DNA of 64,000 nucleotides, from assembly GCA_033439795.1 (NCBI GenBank), contig JAUTDP010000006.1, forward strand, positions 2,604,001 through 2,668,000, written 5' to 3'. Position numbers and translations under genes: made by a program. A model generated the notes under the pieces. That model searched no databases, was not told the origin of the DNA, and saw only the letters and a program-made list of their open reading frames with translations. Positions 15,471-28,430 of this stretch are shown piece by piece; the stretch's first letter is position 1; each line of letters starts with the position of its first letter. The DNA is from Sordaria brevicollis (taxonomy: Eukaryota > Ascomycota > Sordariomycetes > Sordariales > Sordariaceae).

Positions 15471-16344
15471 TTTTTATATATTACGTTAATACTAAACTGG
15501 AATCGGTTATTCGTATCCGGCCCCGCTTTTGTACGTACGAATATAAAAAATTTTCTTATTATTTCCTAAATTCCCGTTTTTATCCTTATTCCTAACCTTC
15601 CTTTATTTATATATTTATTTATTCCTTTTTACTCTATTTAATTTTATTTACCGGATATTTATCCTTCCCTTATTAATCGTTTACGTATATTAATTAAATA
15701 GAATTTCTTTTCTTTTATATATTAATTAAATAGAACTTTTTTTTTATTATTTTTTATCCTTATAAAATGAAAATGCGGCCTTATATATTATTATTCGCTT
15801 TTATTTCTATTTACGATAAACGTTATAACGAACGTTCTTAATTTTAATATATTAGATTAATTATTATATTACGGCTAATTTTGAATTAATTACCCGTTAA
15901 ACCGATTAATTATAAAGACGCTATAATTATTTAAACCTTATTTTTAATACCGGCTAAAACTCCTAATTTTAAACGCTAAAAGGTTATATTATTTATTAAA
16001 TTATTAAACTTTAAACCGAAAATAAAATAATTTAAAGTAATTTAAGAAACGAAAGGCGATTATACCCTCTCTTAATTTAATTTTGAAAAATATTAACCGG
16101 ATTATTCTAATTATAACCCAATAGCCGATAGGCTCGATATAACCAATTTTATAATTAACTTCGAAAAAGCCGTCGATAATGTTATTAATAAATTAGTAGC
16201 TTCGAAGGCGATTATACTTTATCTTAATTTAATTTAGAAGAATACTAATCCGATTATTTTATAGTATATATAGCCGCCGAACCTATTTCCCAAAAGCTAA
16301 TTAACCTTTATATTATTAAATTAAAGTTATCGGGTTTACTATAA
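15471..16344. other. AT-rich DNA, possible Helitron 3' flank
   Basis: RIP-type AT-rich sequence with a few GC-richer words near 15,510-15,535. No gene or recognisable element end is seen. The Helitron terminus may lie here or at the adjacent tandem array. Confidence 0.4.
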
Positions 16345-16690
16345 GCTATTGGTCGAGTATATTGACTCGGTTAGAAAGCCGCAAACTACCGGTCGAATAT
16401 ATCGACTCGGCTAAAAGGACCAATCTTCTACCGGTTTACTACCGCGGGAGAGCCGCAAGCTGTCGGTCGAATATATCGATTCGGCTAAAGAGCCGCAAGC
16501 TACCGGTCGAATATATCGACTCGGCTAGGGAGCCGCAAACTACTAGTCGAATATATCGATTCGGCTAAAGAGCCGTAAATTACCGGTCGAGTATATCGAT
16601 TTAGTTAAAAGGATTAGTCTTCTACCGGTTTACTACCGCGGAAGAGCCGTAAATTATCGATCGAATATATCGATTCGGCTAATTTTACTT
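16345..16690 (+). repeat. 40-bp tandem array with a periodic 34-bp extension
   Basis: A GGTCGAATATATCGA core recurs at 16,351, 16,391, 16,465, 16,505, 16,545, 16,585 and 16,659. Spacings are therefore 40, 74, 40, 40, 40 and 74 bp. The two 74-bp units carry the same 34-bp extra block, which includes CTTCTACCGGTTTACTACCG. This is a higher-order repeat of two unit types. The array is GC-richer than its surroundings and still contains CpA and TpG, so it was RIPed less. The open frame across it (16,362-16,568) only reflects the repeat. Confidence 0.9.
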
Positions 16691-17299
16691 CCTAATATAT
16701 AAGAAGTTCCTTTAATTATAAATAAACCTTCTTCTTAAAGTTTTATCTCCTAATATATAGCGAGGCAATTATTTATTATTTTTGTAAAGCGGATAATTTA
16801 ACGACCAGTACGCTTTAATTGGATAACGGATTAGCGGATAGATATTATTAATGAAAAATAAAATTACTTCGAAGCCTTTTAATATTAAGGTTAATATCGA
16901 AGCCCTAAAAAAATTAGAACTTTTAGAAAGGGCCGTCTAATTATAAATAAATTTATAGAAATTATAGCGTTAATTCTAATTATTATTAATAAAGACCGCT
17001 AATTATCCGAAGGGGGTATTATTTTAATTTCTAAAAGTTAAAATCCGCTTTAAGAATTAAATAAATTGTATTATCTTTTATAAATAAAGGAATAATATTT
17101 ATTATAAAATTATATCGAGGCTTTAAGGAAATTAAAGACCCTTAGAATAGCGTTATATAATTATTTAAAGGAGGTATTATTTTAATAAAGAAAGTAGAGG
17201 ATATTATATAATATTTAAAATTGTAAATAATACGTAGGATAGGTTTATTATAATTATATACGTATTTCGAATTATTTATATATTTTATTATATATTATA
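16691..17299. other. AT-rich DNA without a recognisable gene
   Basis: RIP-type sequence between the tandem array and a minus-strand decayed frame. Nothing recognisable is seen. Confidence 0.4.
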
Positions 17300-18060
17300 T
17301 AATTCTATTAATTTTAATAATATCCTATTACTATTATCCTATTAATTAATATTATAATACCTCCCTTTATACTTTATTTAGTTTAATTTATTATAATTTA
17401 TAATATTATATATTAATCTTTATTTTAATTTGTCTTTCGTATCGTTTCTTTACCTCCTTCGTTATATAATTTATTTTTATAATTTCGTATTCTTTTTCTC
17501 CTTAAGTATAGGATAAATTTTATACGTACGTTTATTAACCGTTAGTATTATTTTTTATATTTTTTAAATATATATAACTTACCTTTTTATAATAGTAATA
17601 TAAATATATTATATATTTATTTAAGCGGTATAAATTTAATTAATCGTAAACGTAATCGTCGTCGTTAGTTAAATATATTAAGTATAAATAATATTCTATA
17701 AAGTTAAACGGGTATTCGTTTATAATATTTATTTAGCTTTTATTTAAACGTTAGCGTTTATATACTACTATATCGCAATATTCCTCCTCTTTTAATAATA
17801 TATTTTAAATACGTATATTAAATTCGTTAAATTTATCGTTATCGATTTCCTTATTATTATTTTCTTTATAATCGATTTTATCGTTATTATCCTCTTAAAT
17901 AATATCGAATTCGAATTCGGGCTTAGTAATATCTTTTTATCTTTATATTTCGGTTTCGTCTTTTTCCTAATCGATATTAAAATCTTCGAAATTAACGATT
18001 TCCTTATTATTAAAATCGATACCTTTTCTTTTATTACGTATAATAATTAGAATATAATTA
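17300..18060 (-). pseudogene. Unidentified decayed reading frame, acidic
   Basis: On the minus strand a single frame runs with only RIP-type stops. It encodes an acidic N-terminal part rich in D, E and N (about 18,060-17,830), then a leucine/tyrosine-rich part near 17,750-17,600 with an EYYLYLIYL-like stretch and a DDDYVYD run. Frame continuity suggests a former protein of at least 200 residues. I do not recognise the family. Its position beside the Helitron suggests a transposon-carried gene or a separate element, but this is inference. Confidence 0.35.
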
Positions 18061-18589
18061 TTTATATTTATAATATTTATATTAGGGATAATAGGAGTAT
18101 AATATTAAGAATAATAAAAATAAAGGTAAGTAAATTAATTTTATTTATAAAATTTTTTAACGTTCGTCCTTTTAAAAACGGTATCGGTTTTATAATTATA
18201 GCGCTATATTTTATTTATTTCCGTATTTACTATTATTATTTACTTCGGTATTTTATCCTAAATATTACTTTATTAATTACGCCTAATCTTTTAATTAATA
18301 AATACCTTCTATAATTATTTATTTACTATTATTCGTATTTAATTACACAATTTCGTATTTATTTACCCGAGGTTACGTATTTATTATCGAATTATATTTT
18401 TTATTATTTACCTTTTTAAATTTTTAACTTTTCTTTTCCTTCTTTTTTTCTCTAAATTACGTAATATATCCCCACGTAAATTATTAATAAAAGCGGTACT
18501 ATTAATTATTTTATATTAATTATATATATATAATTTCGCAATATTTTCTAAATTTATACTTTTTAAAACCCTTTTTAAGAAGGGCCCTA

Positions 18590-19630
18590 TTATTATTATT
18601 ATTAACGTTATTACCGGTATTTTTAATACGCTTATTACCCCTTCCGGCCACCCTAAACCGCCTCCTAGCACCTTCTTACCTTCGCGTATAATTAAAAGGA
18701 AGCGTATAAATATATTAATATATTTAATAATTCGATTATTCGTATATATTAATTACTATTATATTTATAAAAATAATAACGAAAAAGATAATAACGACGA
18801 TAATACCCCTAAATTATAGGGTAAATTATATTAGAACCCGTACTTTTATTATATATATAATAAATATTTTTACGTAGAGAATACTAAATCGGCTACTAAA
18901 TACTATTATTATATCGTAATTAAATAATTATATTAACTTCTTCGATAAAAAATTATTAATATTTACCGTTATCTTTAATAAAAGGGTAACGATAATAATA
19001 CCCACGGGTATTATAATAATATTATAGATATTATCGGCCCTTTTAAAGCCTTAGAGAAGAACGAGGTTATCCCTAAATTAATTATTCTATATTATATTAT
19101 ATCCTATATATTATATTTATTTACTAATATTATATTTTTTAAAAGGTCCTTTAAATACCTATTTAGTACCGAATTATCTATTTTTGCCGATAACAATAAT
19201 AAAAAAAAGAAAGCCCGCTTTAATTCCCCAAAATTTAAAACCTTCGGCGCCCTCCCTCCCTCCGCCCAACCTTCTTCCGGCTAACCCTCTTCCGGCCGCC
19301 GTACCTTCCGTCTTTTAAATACTCCCATCCTTATTACCGCTACCCTTATTACTATTACCACTACCCCATCGGCCGAATTTATAACTAAATTTAACGCTAT
19401 AAAGAAACGGTTTAATAATTTAACGAAACGCCTATTTATAATAGAGGGCAAAATTACGGTATTTTTTACGCCGAAATAATAGAAGGAAAAAGAGAAGGAG
19501 AAGGATAAAAATAAGGGTAAAGATAAAAAAAAAGAGAAGAAAAAGGAAAACAATGAAATAATACTTATAGCGGCACTTTATACCGAGTTCAATTACGATT
19601 TCGGAGATTTTATAAAGGATTAGAATAATA
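18590..19630 (+). pseudogene. Unidentified decayed reading frame with lysine-rich C-terminus
   Basis: A plus-strand frame with few stops runs through a proline-rich start (GHPKPPPSTF near 18,650), a Y/N-rich middle, a RFNSPKFKTFGALPPSA stretch near 19,220, and ends in a K/E-rich coiled-coil-like tail at about 19,480-19,555. The relatively GC-rich 19,230-19,400 part was less affected by RIP. The minus-strand ORF over the same bases is a shadow. The family is not recognised. It could be the 5' part of a transposase gene or of an unrelated captured gene. Confidence 0.35.
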
Positions 19631-19783
19631 ACTAAATATAATAATTATTTTATTTAAATATATATTTATATTTATAATACCCTTATTTTAATTACTTTTT
19701 TTTCTTTTTATTAATATTATAGCTTTCCTTTTTTTCTTTACAAATAACGTTATTATTAATAATATATATAATACTATACGATT

Positions 19784-20120
19784 TTAACTATTACGACTTT
19801 TAATATTATTACTACTATTACTACCTTCTTTTACGACTTTCACGAATTTTACCCCCTTTAATACTATTACCGTTATTATTACCTTCAATATTATTAACTT
19901 TATTAACTTTACTAACTTTATTAACTTTACCCCTTTTACCGCTATTACTACTTTTAATATTATTAATTTTATTACTTTTACTACCTTTACCCCCTTTAAT
20001 ATTATTACCGCTATTATTACCTTTAATATTATTAATTTTATTACCTTTATTACCTTCGATATTACCACCTTTACTACTTTTATTACCTTTATTACTTTCA
20101 CTACCTTCAACGCCATTTCC
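19784..20120. repeat. Degenerate triplet-periodic low-complexity tract
   Basis: Imperfect repeats of TTA, CTA, CTT and ACC triplets run for more than 300 bp. The minus-strand open frame it creates (a V/K/I repeat) is a product of the triplet periodicity and not a gene. It is probably a trinucleotide or minisatellite array blurred by RIP. Confidence 0.7.
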
Positions 20121-20267
20121 AACCTATACATCCCTTTATAAAATATACCCAAAAATTATCTATTATTAATACGGGGGGTAACTTAATTATAATAATTCTA
20201 TAATTTAAATAGGGGGGATTATACCTCTACTTACCGTATTAATCTTAGATCGGCTTCTATTCTTAAA

Positions 20268-20340
20268 TAATTCGGACCCTCGGACCCAACCTTCGGACCC
20301 TTAAACCCGGACCCTTCACTTCCTTAAACCCGGATTAAAA
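20268..20340. repeat. GC-rich CGGACCC-like short repeats
   Basis: The word CGGACCC or a close variant recurs at least four times within about 60 bp. The patch is GC-rich inside AT-rich DNA. Its function is unknown. Confidence 0.5.
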
Positions 20341-20396
20341 ACTTTATTTTTAATATAAATTAAATTTATACTATTAATTTAATTATAATAACCCAA

Positions 20397-20424
20397 CCGA
20401 CCGACCGACCGACCGACCGACCGA
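20397..20424. repeat. (CCGA)7 microsatellite
   Basis: Seven perfect CCGA units. A perfect GC-rich tetranucleotide repeat within RIPed DNA suggests it expanded after RIP or lacks RIP target dinucleotides. Confidence 0.95.
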
Positions 20425-20734
20425 AATAAAATAAAATTTAAAAAAATACCGACTAATTAATTAATTGAAATAAAATAAGACTTAAAATACCGTACCTAAT
20501 AAGAAACCGCGAAAGGAAGGATTAAAGGATATAAAAAAAAAAATTATTTATAAAATTTTATAGTGATAATATATAGTACTATTTACGAAAAGTAACCTAT
20601 AATATTAATAAGGCATAAAATTAAAATATAAATAAGTATAGGCTATCCTTCGGGTATTATTAACGGAAAGCCTAAGTATATAATTCTCTATAAGATATTA
20701 GGGCGGGGTTCGCATTATAAGACCTAAACTCCTC

Positions 20735-20758
<24 letters not shown>
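20735..20758. repeat. Poly(T) tract, 24 bases
   Basis: An uninterrupted run of 24 T. On the minus strand this is poly(A), so it could mark the 3' end of a retroposed sequence, but no element beside it was identified. Confidence 0.95.
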
Positions 20759-20765
<7 letters not shown>

Positions 20766-20791
20766 ATTTGTAAAGAATTTTAAAATAGAAA

Positions 20792-20964
20792 TAACTTCGT
20801 AATAATTTAACTTGGTAAAAAAATTCTGAAAAAAATCTAATATAAATAATAACTTCGTAATAATTTAATTTAGTGAAAAAAAATTGAAAAAAATTAAGAT
20901 AGATAATAACTTCGTAATAATTTAATTTAATGAAAAAAAATTAAAAAAAAATAAAGTAAATAAA
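20792..20964. repeat. Three tandem copies of a 57-58-bp AT-rich unit
   Basis: TAACTTCGTAATAATTTAA starts at 20,792, 20,850 and 20,907, each followed by an A-rich stretch. Units are 58 and 57 bp long and highly similar. Confidence 0.85.
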
Positions 20965-21011
20965 ATATTTTAAATTTCGGCAACCTAGGGTATATCTCTA
21001 GACCTATATTA

Positions 21012-21107
21012 AAGCTACGCTTCAAATAGATTTCTACCCCTTGCCCTACCAATATAAAATTTGCCGCAGGCAAATTTTGCGGGGGTACGGGGGCGGCAGC
21101 CCTCGTA
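21012..21107 (+). repeat. Left inverted terminal sequence, GC-rich and un-RIPed, with hairpin
   Basis: This sequence recurs as its reverse complement at 32,582-32,669. The inner part (21,079-21,107) matches almost perfectly. Next to it lies a perfect 10-bp hairpin (AAAATTTGCC, loop GCA, 21,056-21,078). The outer part AAGCTACGCTTCAA (21,012-21,025) matches TTGAAGCGGAGCTT at the right end. CpA sites inside the repeat are intact although the DNA between the two copies is saturated with RIP. It could be the terminal inverted repeat of a DNA element or one of two MITE copies. Confidence 0.8.
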
Positions 21108-22454
21108 GTAAAATAACGTCGAACTCCTATAAAAAACGAAATTAAATACCTTTCCGATTCGGGTTAAATATTAATTTAAAAATTAATATCGGTAGAAAAA
21201 CGACGACCTCCCGTAAAAAACGAAGTTTAATACCTTTCTAATTCGGTTCGGGCTTTAATTTAATAATTAATAGCGGTAAAGGAATATCGAATTCTTAAAG
21301 GAAATAAAATTCAATACCTCTTTAATTAAATTTTAATTACTTATAGTAAATAAAATACGGATTTATCGTTTAAAACGGTATAAGGGTCGTTTTTATTGGT
21401 TTTTAAGCCGGCATTTATTTCGCTTTTAAAGGTAGAAACGTTTACTTTATTTAAAGAAAATAATAAATTATAAAGGTAATATAAACCGGAATTTAATATA
21501 AATAAATATTATAAGTTTATAATAATTACGTTTTTTATATATAGTATTTAATTTTATACGTATTCGGGGTCCGAAACGTTATAATAAAAGAAAACGGGGT
21601 AATTATTAAATTTATAATTGGATTTTATACCGTTATTATTATTTTAAAAAAATAAATCGTTTTAATTATTGAATTAATTAAAAGAATTTTAAATATTGGG
21701 CATAAGGAAGACGAATTCCTATACCTATTATAGTTCGATTTAGAGAAATATAATAAAGGATTAATCGTTTTAAATAAATTTAATAACTTATTTAAAAAGG
21801 CTTTTAAAAATATAATAATCTAAACCCTAATAAATTAAATATAAGAATAATACTATTAACCGTTTTATAATTCGAATCGACGTTAATAAAATTAATTCGG
21901 TTTTTGAAAATTACGGTAAGGAATTAATAACCGCTTTAAATCGTCTTTTCGAATTATTTAACGCAATTCGGTATTATAGCGTTATCGAATTCGCGTAAAC
22001 GAAGTTTAATACGTACCAAAGGTTTTATTAAATTATAAAGTTTCTAAGGTCGAATATAGGTATTAATAATTAATAAAATAGGATAAAAAATAATAATAAT
22101 ACGAAGCGGAATTAAACCGAGGCGTTAAAAAACTCCTCGGGTTAGGTGTCTACTACGAAATTTCTAAAAGAAAGGAAGAATATTAATAATTAAAATTATT
22201 ATTAAATATTATTTATTAAATAATATAAATTTATAGCGTAAAGTCCTTAATAAATTGGATAATTATAGAATACGATAATTAATTTAGAAGAGAAATCGAG
22301 TCGAAGTTCAACCTTTCGGTTATTTACTTATATATAGGAGTCAATTCGGGTCGTCTTTAACCCGACTTTTATAATACTTAAAGAAGAAGGTGAGTTTACG
22401 ACCGATTTGATATCGAGTCGTAACTCGTCTCGACCTGTTCCCTTCTTTCTTTTA
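21108..22454. other. Unassigned RIPed DNA between the left inverted sequence and gypsy copy B
   Basis: This 1.3-kb stretch is not seen upstream of copy A, where gag sequence stands in its place. It is AT-rich but less so near 22,260-22,440, where words such as TCGAGTCG recur. No reading frame is recognised. Confidence 0.4.
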
Positions 22455-25400
22455 CATTTCTTTAAGAGTAATTATATTTTTTAAATTAATATTATAATAA
22501 TATAATCGACTAAATAAATTTAATTAACGGAAAATATAACTTATTATTAATATAAATAATTTAATTATATTTAATATTAATATAAAGATAAGGATTATTA
22601 TATAAATAAAGGATAAATTTATTAAGTTAAAGTTAATAAGGAATAAAATTGTAGGTAATAATTTTATTTAAAAAATAATATTAAATTAATATAATATATT
22701 CTAAATAATATAATTTTTATTATTTTTCGTATAAACCGCTTTAAAAATATATTTAAATTTTGTATAATTTACTATAATGAATATTTAAAGTATAATAAAT
22801 TCCGGGAATAGGAAACCGAAACTTATTTTAATAGGTTTACCCCTAATTTTAATTTCTTAAAGTTAAAATATTAATAAAAGTAGTAAGAAGTTAAAATCGT
22901 CGCCGAATTAATCTTTAGAATAATATAATTTTAATTAACGAATTATTTTTTTAGATTAATTATAATTTAATTAGCTTATATTTAGCGTTTTTTCCTCCCT
23001 TTATTTAAAAATCTTTTTTAATATTTTAAATCCTAAAGTAAATTATAAAGAGGGAAATAATTATTACGTTTACTTAAATGCGGGGAAGATTAGTAATTCT
23101 TTATAAACCCCTTTCTAATATAAATCGAAGGGAGAGGTTATAATTATTATTTATAAAAAAATTAAATTTTAACCCTTATATAAAAGATATAATAGATTAA
23201 AAAAACGTACAAATAATAGTAATTAAAATCATATTTAAGCCGGTTTTTTAATTAAAATTAATTTTTACCGCCGCCGTTAAGTCGTTAGAATTTATAGACG
23301 AATTTCTAATTAAAATTTAGAAATTTCTAATTAATAAATCCGTTTTTAAACTTGAGGATTTTAATAACTTTAAGGATTATATAAATTATAAAATTATTTA
23401 AATTAAAGAAAATTACCCGATTATTAATAAAATTATAAGTATTAAATTATAAATTATTTTCGAAGATATAATTACGGTTATTTCCGAATCCGGTTAATTA
23501 TTTAAAGAATTAATTAATTTTAAATATTATTAAAAGGCTTTTAAAGAAACTTTTTAATTAATATACGATAGTAGCGCTATTAAAAATAATAGCCTAGAAG
23601 TTAATTAATTCTGTCCGTGTAATTTATAAATTAATATTATTATTACGGTATTTAAAGAGCCTTTATATAAGGATTAGAAGAAGAAGTTTAACAATATCCT
23701 CGCCGCGTAAACGTATTAATCTTATTATTAAATTATAAATCCTAAAGTAGTTTTTAAAAATAAATTAATTCGAATTTATAAAGAGGATTTTTAAATTATA
23801 TTTTATAACGAAAAGTTATTATTTAATAAGGAGGTTACGTATATATAAAATCTTTTTATATTAATAATTAATATTAAATTTAAAAGTAGCGAAAAGGTTA
23901 TAATTCTTTTAAATAATAGTACGGAAATTAATATTATATTTATTAATTTAGTCGATAAATTTAATTTTAGTAATATAAATTATACGATTATTAATATTAA
24001 TTTTAATAGCGGAAGGGTATAATTTGAAGGTAAGATAGTAGAGGATATTTTTTTATTCGATAAAAGTTGGAAGGTATATTTTATAATTATTCGGAATTAA
24101 TTCCCTCGTTACAAAATCCTATTTAGTTTTCCATTTATTAAAAATATTAGCGTTATAATAAATTATATTAACGTCGGAACCGCTCGCGCTTATTTTATTA
24201 TAAGAGGAATAAAAATTAATATTCTCTTCGCTATTAAGGAATAAATAGACGCTTTTAGGTAGCGGGTTTAATTCCCTTATTATAATTATTTACCCTATTA
24301 TTATAAATAATACTTAGGAATTTATTTTAACGAATAAATTATTTTAAGAATTTATTAAAATAAATTTAAAAGAGAATAATAAAAGATTTGTAAAAAATAT
24401 TAAAATTTATAAGGATAATAAGAATTACCTTTCTTTAGGAAAGGAAATTACGGATATTATTATTATTTTATTATATAGTAAAAAATATAATAAGGAAATA
24501 TTATCCGATTATTTTCGATTAATTAAAGAAATTAATTTAAAATATTAAAGGAAGAATATAAATAATCTTTTAAAAAATTAATTACTAATAAAATAATAAT
24601 TAGAAGGTAGAATAATATAAGATTAAATAAGGAAAGAAATTCGGAGAAACTTTTTTTAGGAATTACGAAAATTAGTAATTAAAAATATTAAAGATTAAAA
24701 GAAGAAGGTCCCGAAATTTAAAAAAATAAAAAATATTCTATTTTTCGTTAATTTATTTTCTTTTACGTTATTATAAAGCTTTTTTCTATTTATTTAAATT
24801 AATATTTTATATAAAAGAGTCGTTTAAAAGATAAAATTAATCGATAATACGCTTTTGGATAGTTTTAAACCCGGTAGTAATTTTAATTAGAAGAAATGGA
24901 AATTCGAGGAAATTCGGTATAAAATTTAAAAATAATTAAATAATTTTCTATTTAAATAGGATAATTATATTATTCTACAATTTATAGAATTGATTAGAAG
25001 TTTTCGATTAACGTTTAAAAGATTTTAATAAATTTTGGAAAAGAATAAATTATTTAACGAAATTAAAATCGAACTTTTTATTTATATATTCCTTAATCGT
25101 AAAAAGGCCCTTACTTAGGAATTTTTTAAATATAGTTTTATTTATAAAAATATAATAGAAAAATAAAAAATTAAAATAATTATTTATTTAATTTAATAAA
25201 TGAAAGTAATTCCTATTTTATAGGCTTTATATAAAAAAATCTATAATTTATTTAAGGAATATATTTAGCGCGGAATTTTAGAAGAGAATTATATTTTTTA
25301 TTAAAATAATTAGTTTTTCGTTTAAAAGAAGGATAGAAAATTCCGGTTGATTAATAACGTTTAGAAAATTAATAAAGTAATTATCCGTAATATTAATATA

Positions 25401-28400
25401 CCCCTAGGATACGAACCTTTTAGCGAAGATTTTACTAAGTACGAAATTCTTTTTTTACTAAATTTATTTTTAAAATACGATAAGGTTTAATTTAATAAAG
25501 AAAGTCGGGATTTAACGATATTTTTAATACCTTTTAATCTATTCCGTATAATAACGCTACTTTAGGGAGGAATTAATTTAATTATTCATTTTATAAAGGT
25601 AATCATTAAAATCTTTTACGATTTAATCCCTAAAGTATATTAACTTCATTTTAACGATATTTATATTAAAGGTCTAAAAAGCCGGTATAACGACGAATTA
25701 ATTAATAATAAAGGAATTCGACACTTTATTTACGAATATTTTATTAATATCGATAGAATATTATTAAACCTTAAATTTATTAGTAGAATAATTACTGTAG
25801 TTAAATCCTAATAATATAAACGAAAAATAATTTTAATTGGTTATATTTATAATCTTAAAAGTAAATCTCTAAATAAAACTAAAATTAGAAAAATCCGTGA
25901 ATAGATTTATTATATTATTAAAAAAGTTAAACCCCGAGGAAAAGAATTTAAAGAATTTCGAGCTTTTTTAAATATCGTTAATTATTTTCGAATTTAAATT
26001 AAAGATTTTGGAATTATTATTATTTTATTATATATTATTATGAAAAAAGGAATTGAATTAATATAGATAGAAAATTAATAATTTACTATAAAATATTTTT
26101 AATATAAAATTATTACCGTTCTAATCTTTATAACCTTCATTTATAATAATAGTAAAATAATTAATTATTTCGTTATTAATATTTATATTAAAGGATAGGG
26201 AGTAGTTATTAAATAATTTAGTTTCGATAAGAAGCGATATTTTTATAGGTTTAAAAGCGGTATTTAATTACCGGCCGAAATTTATCATAATATTATTAAA
26301 CAAAAATTTTGTAATTTATTTTATATTTTTAAACGATTGAGATATTAGTTTTTCGGTACGTATTTTATTATTAAAATAAATATTTAAATTTTTATTTATT
26401 AATTTAATAATACAGTAAGTGATATTTTTAATGCTCTTTTTATATAATAGATTATTTAAATAAAATACGTCAATTTTAATATAAAATATATCCTTAGAAT
26501 TAAGAATATTATAATTAATAGCCTTTTGTAGAAACCCCTTAGAAAAAGTAATTTAAAAGAGAAACGCTTTAAGGAAAATATTAACGACTTTATCGACGTT
26601 TAAATTTATTATCTTTTTATTGAAAAATATATAGAAGGGGAGTGGATTTTATTCGACGAATATTCTAATTATTCTAAAAATATAATTCGTTAATTACTTT
26701 CGTTCTATATTCCTATACAATATAATAAAATATTTACTATATAATAAATTTTTATGAGAAATGCTTTTAAATATTTTATTTATTATTAAAACTTTTAATT
26801 ATAAATAATTTATAAATATATTTACCTTTATTTTTTAATTAACGATAAGACGTAATAGGAGTTAATTATATAACGTTATTATAACGAAGCTAATTATTAA
26901 GGAAGGGAAAGAATTTATAAATAAATTATTGAATATTATTATTAGTATAGGATGTATATTTAAATCGAAGATTTAATCCGTAATTATACTATTTATTAAA
27001 TATACGCTCTTAAGCGTTATAAAGATGGGTATAAACAATTATTTCTAATTCTTTAACTTTTTGGCTAATAAATTTTAAACGTTTAATATTTATTAAGTAG
27101 AAAGGGAAAACGATAAATATAAATTGAAGTTAGAAATGATTTAATAAATTACGTAGAAATGAAAATTCTTTTAATATTAATATTAAAATATATTATTATT
27201 TTCTTCCGGGAAGTATTTTTATATTAGAAATATCTTCTTAATATTTTTATCGATAATAATTCCGAATTTTAAAAGAAATTTACCGAAGTATTTAATAATT
27301 TGTAAATTCTATTAATACGAATAGCGTTTTATAATTACCGAATTAATAGAATTAAGAAATAAAGGTATTTAATAATTATTATAATATTAATTAAATTAAT
27401 AGAAGGAATTAATAAGGGATAGAAGGATTTATTCCTTTATATCCTTCTTACTAATCGTACTACTATCCGTAATAATTACAGATTTATTCCCTTTTAATTA
27501 GCCTATAATTATAATCCTATTATACTTATTAAATTCGATTATTTATTTTAGAAGTTAATTAAATAGGAAAAGTATTTGGAAAAATATATAATAAATAAAT
27601 TAATCGCCGCCGTTACTTAAATATATTATAATATTAAATACCGTTTTCAATAAGCGGCCGAGAAGGTTATTAATATTAGGAGAAAAGCTATTACGTAAAA
27701 AGATTTTATTAATTTCTATAAAATAAAATTAAAAAACGCTATTATTAATATTAGGGATTTTATTCTTATTTATAATAATATTCGGAAAATCGATATAAAT
27801 ATTATTAAGAAATTAAATTATAAATGGAAAGGTCCTTATAAAGTCGTTAATATTATTAATAGAAATATTTATTATTATATTTCATTGGACGGAATTCGTT
27901 TTAAAAAGCTAATTTTTTTTAAAAATATTAAAAAATTTATTCGCCGAAACGGTATATTCTTTAATTTTAATAAAGAATTTAGAAAATTCGATAATTTTAA
28001 TATTATTAATAGTTTATAGGTTTTTAAAGAAGTTTGAATTAATAAATATTTATTTTTTATATAAGAATAAGTACGAAGATTAAAAATAAAGTAAATTTAG
28101 ACTTATTAAAATATTAAAAGAGAATGCGAATAAAACTAAGAATTTATTATCGAATTAGAATTTATTAAGCCCGAAGGCCTTTAATATTATTTTAATAAAG
28201 ACGAAATCGAATTAAAATTAGAATTAAAACCCGAACCGAAGACGAAATTAATATTACGCCTAAATTTAGGTTTAAACCAATTTCCGAAATTAAAATAAAT
28301 ATATTCCTTAGTATTTATTTCGTTAATTTTTATTATTATTTATTTTTATTTTATTTTTATACGAAATTAATTCGTAAGAATTTTTATTAATTTCGAAGGG

Positions 28401-28430
28401 AAGTATATATAGTATATAGAATTTTATACT
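22455..28430 (+). mobile_element. Ty3/gypsy retrotransposon relic, copy B (RIP-degraded, 5' truncated)
   Basis: This is collinear with 750-6,700 at an offset of about 21.7 kb, differing mostly by C/T and G/A transitions as RIP predicts. Retropepsin, RT, RNase H and integrase remnants occur in the same order. Integrase words such as FTDN and the HGYPF-like stretch lie near 27,230-27,300. Copy B generally carries more T/A changes than copy A. The gag 5' part present in copy A is missing, replaced at 22,455 by unrelated sequence. It is inactive. Confidence 0.85.

Noticed and set aside
19784..20152. 122-codon minus-strand ORF of V/K/I repeats
   Set aside because: Explained by triplet periodicity of a degenerate repeat.
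20735..20758. Poly(T) as the 3' poly(A) end of a minus-strand LINE
   Set aside because: No LINE coding remnant was found next to it on the minus strand.
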